Shown: positions 57,020 through 64,000 of the stretch, one piece after another
Position numbering within the stretch: the stretch's first letter is position 1
How the letters are laid out: the number at the start of each line of letters is the position of its first letter
Assembly: GCF_030272615.1 (NCBI RefSeq)
Contig: NC_081407.1
Span: 151,239,048-151,303,047 of the forward strand
Direction of reading: 5' to 3'
DNA length: 64,000 bases
From: Cryptomeria japonica
Taxonomy: Eukaryota > Streptophyta > Pinopsida > Cupressales > Cupressaceae
Position numbers and translations under genes: made by a program
Notes under the pieces: model-generated
Seen by the model: the letters and a program-made list of their open reading frames with translations, nothing else
Database searches by the model: none
Told to the model about the DNA's origin: nothing

Positions 57020-60000
57020 AAACAATCTCTTGGAACATCAGGGGCCTTGAGGCCCTTGATAGGAAATATATCATCAAAAGATTCCTTAATGGACATAAGG
57101 ACATGGATTGCCTCCTCCTTTTTAGAGCTAAAAGTTGTGGGCTTCACCCTGCAAATCGGCCTTAAATGTATTTGGAGGGAGGCTACTTCCTTTCATACTA
57201 ACCATGCCAAGGGTAAAGGTGGCATAGCCATACTACTTAGTCCTAGATGGACTAGCAAAGTGATCAATTGAGGGCAATCCTCCTGTGCCAAGGCTATCTG
57301 GGTTTCTATTCAACTGGAAGACCAAAAGTTTGGAATCTGCTTTGTATATGCCCCTAATGACTATAGAGAGCGGGGGGATTAGTGGAACTGGCTAGCAGGG
57401 TTGGAAGACATCCCTTCAATTATAGGGGGGGATTTCAATATGATTGAATCAGCCAATGACAAAAAAGGTGGCAACAAATTTGAATGGAAGGGTATGGAAA
57501 GGTTGCAATGGGACAGAATGATCAATAAACTACATCTTGTTGACCCTATTGCTGGAAGAAAAGACCAATTGAACACTGTATGGTTCACCTGGTGCAACTA
57601 CCAACAACTGAATAAGAGAATCTATTGCAGGCTGGACAGACTTTACTTCAATAAAAGCCACTTTGATATTGGCAAAGGAGCCAATGTAGTTCACTACTCT
57701 ATCTCCCCTTACACACTGTCAGATCACCACCCCATAATAATGGAAATTGATCTCTCCCCATCTGATCACCTCCCCTCTTCAAGACCTCCTTCCTTCACCT
57801 TAAACACTAGACTCTTGGAGGATGAGGATCTTTGCTTTGCCCTAGCCTTCATCAGACTTTTTAATATGAAAGATCAGAACCGACTCTCTAAGATTGATAA
57901 ATGGAACCTGAACATTAAAAGCAAGACCACTCTCTGCCAAACAGTAGGGAAAAAGAAAGCCAAGGATACCAGGTGGATAGAAAGGTTGCTCCAGGAAGAC
58001 CTTTGTATCGCAAAGATGAATCTTCAGAACTCTCCTAATGATGAAAACCTTACTAACACTCTGGTGTCAATCAAAGACCACCTTAGGAAGATCCAGAATG
58101 AGAAAATTAGAGGGTTGAAAACCAGGACCAAATTAAATTGGTTGGACTCGGGAGACAAGGGCTCAAAAATTTTCTTCCAATTGCTTAAAGTCAAAGAGGC
58201 AAAAGAGAACATAAATGCTATCTGGGATAACAATACCCATATTACAGGCTCAGAGGAGATCCTAAAGTGCTTCACCTAGTTCTACCAAAATCTATTCACT
58301 GTAGAAGAGTTAAATGCTGAATATAGGGCTGCCAGGGAGCTCATTAAGGAATTGATCCCAACTAAGCTTAATGCTGAGGATTACGAGTTTGTAGGGAAAG
58401 CCATCTCAAAAGAGGAAATTGTAAAGGCCATCTCCTCAATGGGCAATGACAGGTCCCTTGGACCAGACGGCTTTCCGGTGGAATTTTATAAGAAAAACAA
58501 TAGGTGGATTGTAGGTGACCTCCACGACCTATATCTGGAAGCTATTAGCAAAGGAACCCTGGGCAAAGAAATCAACCAAAGGGGTCATCAAGCTCATTCC
58601 TAAGGAGGGGGACAAGACATTGCTAAAGAATCGGAGGCCTATCACGCTACTAAATGTATCCTATAAGATATTGGCCAAAGTGGTAGCTAACAGGTTGATT
58701 AAAACTCTGCCAAAAATAATCAGCCCCACCCAAACAGGTTTTGTTAAAGGCAGATATATCCTAGAGAAATTGGTAAGCTGCTGGGAATCTCTTGAGTGGG
58801 CTAAGGACTCAGGACAGAATGGGGCCATGTTGTTGATTGATTTTGAAAAGGCATATGATAGAATAGAGTGAAGCTTCATAATTCAAATGTTAGTTAGTTT
58901 GGGGTTTCCGGAGACATTTTGTAAGGTAGTTCAAACATTACTCTGTGATGCCAATGTTGTTGTTGATGTAAATGGGAACAGATCTGGTAATATTCTTCTT
59001 TCCAGATCAATAAGACAGGGCTGTCCACTTGCCCCGGCCCTATTTGTACCGGTTGCTAATGCTATGCACTATGTTCTTAAGGACTGCAGTAAAACCCCCA
59101 AGGTCAAAGGCATCTCTCTCCCTAATAAAGAAGAAATCATCAATGTCCAGTTTGTTGATGATACAGCTATTCTGTTAACCTTGGATGAGGAAAATTTATC
59201 CTCTCTGCTATATAATATTGAAATCTTTTGTAAGGCCTCAGGCAGCAAAGTTGCTCTCCATAAATCTACCTTGCTAGGATGGACCAATTCCCCTCCTAAC
59301 TGGATGTCCAAATTTGACTTGAAATGGGGAGGACAGAACACGATCACTAGATATCTGGGTATTCCCTTCTCTGTCTCCCCGAATCTGAAAGAAATGTGGG
59401 AGTGGTTCAAGAATAAGGTGGATTAAAAACTTACCAAATGGAATAGGAACTTCCTCTCCCTGGCAGGTCGGTTTCAAGTCTGTCAAAAAATCTTGTCGTC
59501 ATATAACATCCATTGCTCCTCAGCTTGGCTATTCAGTAATTACCGGTTCAACTATCTTCAAAAACAAATTAGGAAATTTCTATGGTCAGATGGGAAGGGG
59601 AACAGGAAACAGCATGCTGTTAAATGGGATTGGTGTGTTAGATCTAAGATGCAGGGGGTATGGGCCTCAAAGACCTTAAAACTCAAGGAATTGCCATGGC
59701 TGCCAAATGGATTTTTAAAGCCCTTGATGGCTATGAACCTTGGAAAATTCTGATCAGACACAATATACATCGCTCCACCCCTAAAAAGGCAAAAAATTGG
59801 AAGAACTTGCCCATGGGGGACCTGATTGCTGGTAATTTCGAGATCTCTCCTGCGGGATCGGAAGTCTTCAAGTCTATATGGAGGGCTTGGAACCATGTCA
59901 GACAATTCATCAGCAATAGGGGCATTGTTGATAATAAGGAATCTCTCAACTTGGGCAGATCTATATGGTGGAATACTCTACATAATGGAAAGCAAGTGGC

Positions 60001-60837
60001 CTGTCTTCAAGGGTGCTCTGCCTTGAAGTGGCACAACTTAGGACTGGTTACTTTTGAACACATCCTGAAAGATGGTACCCTGATCTCTTGGGATGCCCTT
60101 AGCTCTGAATTCAACCTCCCCATCTCCCAAGCCAGAACCTACAATGTCCTCAAGTCTACACTCGATCCCATCCTCTCCTCACCTGTCCCTTCTTCACTCT
60201 CCCCAATCTCCTCCCTCTATTGGAGAGATGGCTCCACCCTTCCTCTAATAAAGGCCAAATTGATCTACTCTACCCTTGTTGATTCCGAAGATATTCTAAC
60301 CCATCTCAACAATATCTGGAACCTCACCTGGGATTCTAAAAAGTGGCACACTAGTCTCTTGAGATTCTGGTATAATCCGACTGAACCAAAAAAGAAATTC
60401 TTTGCCTAGAAACTTTTGCTTCACAAGTTCCCGCTTAAAGATAATAATGGCAACCCCCTACTGTGTAAACTGTGTCGTCTCCTTGAGTCTGTGCTTCATA
60501 TTTTCTTTGAATGTCATTTTGCCAAAGAGGTATGGAAATTGTTTGGCTTCTCAGTTGATAATAAATGTCTTTCTATTGAAGAGGTGGTACTTGTTATGTT
60601 AAAGGTGGCAAGAAATGTGCTAATCGTTTTTGGTTTGTTCTCTCCTTGGAAATTCTTTGGATCATTTGGAAATCTAGGAATGATGATGTGTTTATTGGAA
60701 AGGGTAGATACCTCACTGAGTCTCTTAGGAGACTCATTCGTTACCTTGTTGCTATGCAGGTCACTGTGGTTCTACGGTTGGACGAGGACAAATTTGACAG
60801 ATGGCTGAATGATGGAACAACTCTTATCTTCATCTGA
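57013..60837 (+). pseudogene. LINE ORF2 (endonuclease, reverse transcriptase, zf-RVT)
   Basis: ORF2 nicks the target and reverse-transcribes the RNA. It starts MLKTISWNIRGL (57013). Endonuclease motifs: GGIAILLSPRW, IIGGDFNMIES (57415-57450), RLDRLYF and LSDHHPIIME (57718-57745). Reverse transcriptase: GPDGFPVEFYKK, NRRPITLLNVSYKI, LIDFEKAYDRIE, SIRQGCPLAPALF and the catalytic QFVDDTAI (59148-59171). A zf-RVT ends it (LCKLCRLLESVLHIFFEC, near 60450-60515), then IIWKSRNDDVF. Lesions include a frameshift near 57120, a stop at 57270, a shift near 58560, a Trp-to-stop change at 58869-58871, and stops near 59425 and 60407. Confidence 0.93.
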
Positions 60838-61327
60838 GAACTATCCCATGGCTTCACTTGGGACCATATGGGAAGCAACAAGACACACTTTGAGCAGGCG
60901 CTAATGAGATTTATGCAGGAGATGGAGGCAAGACAGCAGAGAGAGGATTTTATTGAGCTGGAACTGGAAGGTCAGCCTTCCCACCCCTTTAGAGACTAGT
61001 TCGCTGAAGGCAATGTAATGGTGTGGTGCGAGGGTGAGCTAGGATGGACTGCATGGCTACCCCCCATGGGAGACAATATTGATCCTGACAACTCCTTCCT
61101 ATTTAGTTAGTTGACAATCCTCTATGATATATTTTGTATATGGGACATCCAATTCTGTAATTTTGTATTTCAGCTGCATCTTGTGTATAAGGCCACATAA
61201 TATGGCACGCTGACCTTCCTGACATGGTTTTATTGTCACTATAAGATCTAAATGCTAGCTGGCTGTGTGTTCTCCAGCCTAGACTTCTGAATTTTGTAAT
61301 GATATTTTATGATACTTAATACAAAAA
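60838..61327 (+). other. LINE 3' untranslated region
   Basis: About 490 bases after the ORF2 end, closing with TTTTGTAATGATATTTTATG and a short A run. No polyadenylation hexamer of standard form was seen. Confidence 0.6.
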
Positions 61328-61343
61328 AATATCGTTTTAATTA

Positions 61344-62867
61344 TATTAATATAATATAAAACATAATGGTGTATTATTTTATTTAGTAAAAACTAAAAAA
61401 CAGAAATATGATAATCTTGTCCTTTATTTCCATTCATGTAAACACTAATAATATTTATTACGATTTTTAATTGGATAAAAAAAGAATTAGCGAATCAATC
61501 AACCAACTCTACTCACTTCTCTGATAATGAATGTGACAATAACCTCTTCATCTCAAATAGTTCATCCATATCTTACTTTCTGTGTAACCATTGCACCCCC
61601 TTTTGCTGCAAGGATTACACCAATATTAAATTGCATATAAATTAACATGATAGAGTACAATTTATTATGTGCATAGAAGATACATTATTTTTATTTATTC
61701 TTTTTGTATATAAAGATATTTAAAATATGTTGTATTATAATTTCATTTTTTGTGTATAATATATTTCACGTGATATTTCAAAATATACTCAAATTCAGCC
61801 TTTCTTTTTCTTTTTGTATATAAAGATATTTGAAATATGTATTATAATTTCATTTTTTGTGTATAATATATTTCATACGATATTTGAACTCAAATTGATC
61901 CTTTCTTTTTCTTGTCACGGGATCAAGAACACATGGGTATGCATGTGTGCTTCTTTGTTAGTTTTAAGGCATATATTGAATAGAAAAAACAAGTTAATTT
62001 GCGTCCATCAATGTAAGTGAAGATAGGGAAATATAATTTTGAGAATGTGAACAAATCTCTTGATGCATTTGTATATGATCGGTAAGCACCCATCTATACA
62101 TAATGAAGGTGCAAATGTATTAGGCTAGATTACATTGTAAGTATGTATCTAAAATGATATGAATAGAAACTTTCTACTATGAAATTCTTATTTGGTAAAA
62201 GAATTAACATAACATAAAAATGAATCACAAGAATTTAACTTTCATTATGTATTCCAAGTACTACAGCTCATAACCCAAATCCGAACATTTTAAATCAAAG
62301 AAAACAAAGGTAAAAAAAAGTGAAAACTGATAAATTATTATTGCTGTTCCAGTGGGTTAGAGAGCAGTGTGCAAAAATTCATAACAGTGCCATTGTTCCG
62401 AAAATCGGGAATGTCCACAATCCTCAATGGGTTTGCAGACTGGCTCCTCTTAGATAATAAGTATAGTATTGTTATTATCATCATAGAAGCCATTGCAGGA
62501 GAAGAATTACTTACAGAAACTTATATCTATGCTATTCTCCTACATACACACTCCCAATGTAGCACATCTCCTTAGGTGTCTCATATGCAAACTACAATGT
62601 TGTGCATGTACCTAAGTAAATTTAAGTAAAGTGTAACTATATCCAAGATGAATAAATAATTACACCAACGCCCTCACCTACAAGGCAGAGCAGATCAGGA
62701 GATGTTGAAGATCAGTTGTAGTTCCATTGATTATCTTCCACACTTGACAACAAATACTATTCCCAAAAGCCCTAGATTTCATAAACCTAAAACTAGCGTT
62801 GTATTACCAATCATATCGGACAAACAATAAGCAGTGCGACTGCAGGCAATATAGAGAGCATCGGTCC
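61344..62867. other. AT-rich intergenic DNA
   Basis: No gene supported. It contains the 110-bp duplication listed separately; frames at 61814-62020 and 62369-62575 have no known domain. Confidence 0.5.
61700..61915. repeat. 110-bp tandem duplication
   Basis: CTTTTTGTATATAAAG starts at 61700 and 61810. Both copies continue through ATTATAATTTCATTTTTTG and end near CTTTCTTTTTC, with small deletions in the second. Confidence 0.9.
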
Positions 62868-64000
62868 TGCTGATGGGTGTTTTATGACCACAACAACATA
62901 GAATAAAGTGCCAAAGGACACTCTATCCTCTCTTGAGCAAAGACCCCTCGTATGCTAAGATTGTGAAGATCATAGAGGCGACTCCAAGATTCCTACTCCA
63001 AACTTGCGGCTTTATGTTGGATATGAGCTCGTTTGGCTTGATGTAATATGCTTGTAACACAAAGGGACTTACGCTTGGATCATTCTTTCACTTCCTTGCT
63101 ATGTTTGGAACTTGATCATCAAATATTGCAATTTTGTGAAGCCTCTCTCTTTGAACAAACTCGAAATATACTGAAAGTAAAAAGGGGAAAGGGTTAGAGA
63201 ATCTATTCTACTCCTAAGGGCAATGATATCAATGGATAGTGCTCCAATGGATGAATTCCAAAAAAAACAAGTTCTGCTTCGCCAAGATCAACTACAACCC
63301 CACAAGAACCGGTGCAATCTTCAAAGGGTTATGCAAAGAATTTTCATATCATAATGAACACCATCATAACAAACAATGCGCATTCAATGATTGAAATTAA
63401 GCATCCATATAAAAGGCTCAAGCTAACTTTACACTGCAACTTATAATCAATAAGATGCAAAAGCCAAAAAGTATGAGCTATGGAAATTCATCAAACACCA
63501 TCACATTCTCCATTAAAACCAAAGCACTTTGTCCAACAATTGAAAAATTAAAAGAACACCATGCAACAAGTTGAAATAAACATGAATCCACCATATCTTC
63601 AATGAAATCAAATTTTATTTCTCCAAGTCTTACAACAATGTCTTCTCCTTCTCCTACTCTACTTCTACTCTAAGAGTGAGAGCTCTCTACTTGAACTAAT
63701 GAGCTATCTAATGAATTACAAATGAGAAGGCACGGCCTTTTATAGAGCTCCATCCACAAATGAACGGCCAAGATTGATTTGAAATCAAGGGCCAAGATTA
63801 CAAGATGGAACCCTAATTAGGGTTTTAATAACAATAGCTTTTGTGGCATAGAAAAGTGGGGCCAAGTCAACCAATGAGAAAATTAAATTTGGGGACACCT
63901 GTCCTTCTTTCAAATATAAACCAATAATAAAATATTATCAGCACCCTCTAGAAGCTCTCTTGGATAAGTCCAGTTCATTGAACTTGGTCATGTCAGCTTG
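62868..64000 (-). repeat. Partial LTR related to the solo LTR at 49202
   Basis: It starts TGCTGATG and follows the same landmarks in the same order as 49202-50330: TATCCTCTCTTGA, CTTACNTTNGAT-like text, a minus-strand TATA box in GAGCTCTATAAAAGG, CCCTAATTAGGGTTT, and CCAATGAGAAAATTA. Overall similarity is only moderate, so the two are separate insertions of related families and not one element's LTR pair. It runs out of the window. Confidence 0.7.

Larger units (their letters stand above)
55003..61327 (+). mobile_element. Full-length, mutated L1-type LINE retrotransposon
   Basis: A 16-bp target duplication (AATATCGTTTTRATTA, one mismatch) flanks it at 54987-55002 and 61328-61343. It contains a 5' leader, ORF1 (DUF4283 and zinc knuckle), ORF2 (endonuclease, reverse transcriptase, zf-RVT), a 3' untranslated region and a short A-rich tail (ACAAAAAAA). 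The intact length with duplications on both sides shows target-primed insertion of a complete copy. Several stops, many explicable as G-to-A or C-to-T, make it inactive. Confidence 0.93.

Noticed and set aside
56905-57147. Antisense frames across the LINE (also 56320-56616, 59069-59410, 59558-59905)
   Set aside because: Shadows of the well-supported plus-strand ORF1 and ORF2.
49202-64000. One giant element with LTRs at 49202 and 62868
   Set aside because: The two LTRs are too diverged, and the left one has its own complete target duplication, which marks it as a solo LTR.

Overview
The window is nuclear DNA of a seed plant with a large, repeat-rich genome. The evidence is the transposable elements: Ty1/copia elements primed by initiator-Met tRNA, hAT transposons with 8-bp target duplications, a plant L1-type LINE and very long LTRs, all in AT-rich intergenic sequence. 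A gymnosperm is plausible, but the sequence alone does not prove it. No bacterial genes, tRNAs, rRNAs or CRISPR system were recognised. The only host gene with intact exon structure is a four-exon piece of an RRP12-like ribosome-biogenesis gene (45.8-46.9 kb, minus strand). A broken PPR gene lies near 7.0-7.4 kb.

Layout. 0-4.1 kb: a non-autonomous copia-type LTR element (plus strand) whose internal region carries 47-bp tandem repeats and six short hairpins. 4.1-12.9 kb: decayed intergenic DNA, the PPR pseudogene and two LTR-like pieces. 12.86-19.54 kb: a young, almost complete copia element (minus strand, target duplication AGGAT), split in its GAG-pre-integrase domain by a 1.57-kb non-autonomous LTR element with non-canonical TA..TA ends. 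24.5-30.2 kb: a gypsy-like LTR, a truncated copia gag with its primer-binding site, and a 1.8-kb LTR block that may be two LTRs head to head. 30.2-33.4 kb: a decayed hAT transposase gene into which a second hAT element has inserted. 34.7-38.4 kb: remains of another copia element. 40.9-42.05 kb: a small GC-rich hAT-like element whose right end is duplicated. 48.0-48.9 kb: a copia reverse-transcriptase relic.

49.20-53.96 kb: a 4.76-kb solo LTR bounded by the 5-bp duplication GAACC. Its inferred U3 region holds 18 copies of a ~42-bp palindrome at about 175-bp spacing, the most distinctive structure in the window. 55.00-61.33 kb: a full-length but mutated LINE with a 16-bp target duplication; its ORF1 stop and ORF2 start overlap. 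62.87-64.0 kb: the start of a second LTR related to the one at 49.2 kb.

The parts do not form a pathway. They record successive insertion: element into element four times over, LTR-LTR loss of internal regions, and C-to-T type decay of coding regions. Palindromes and hairpins recur in otherwise unrelated elements.
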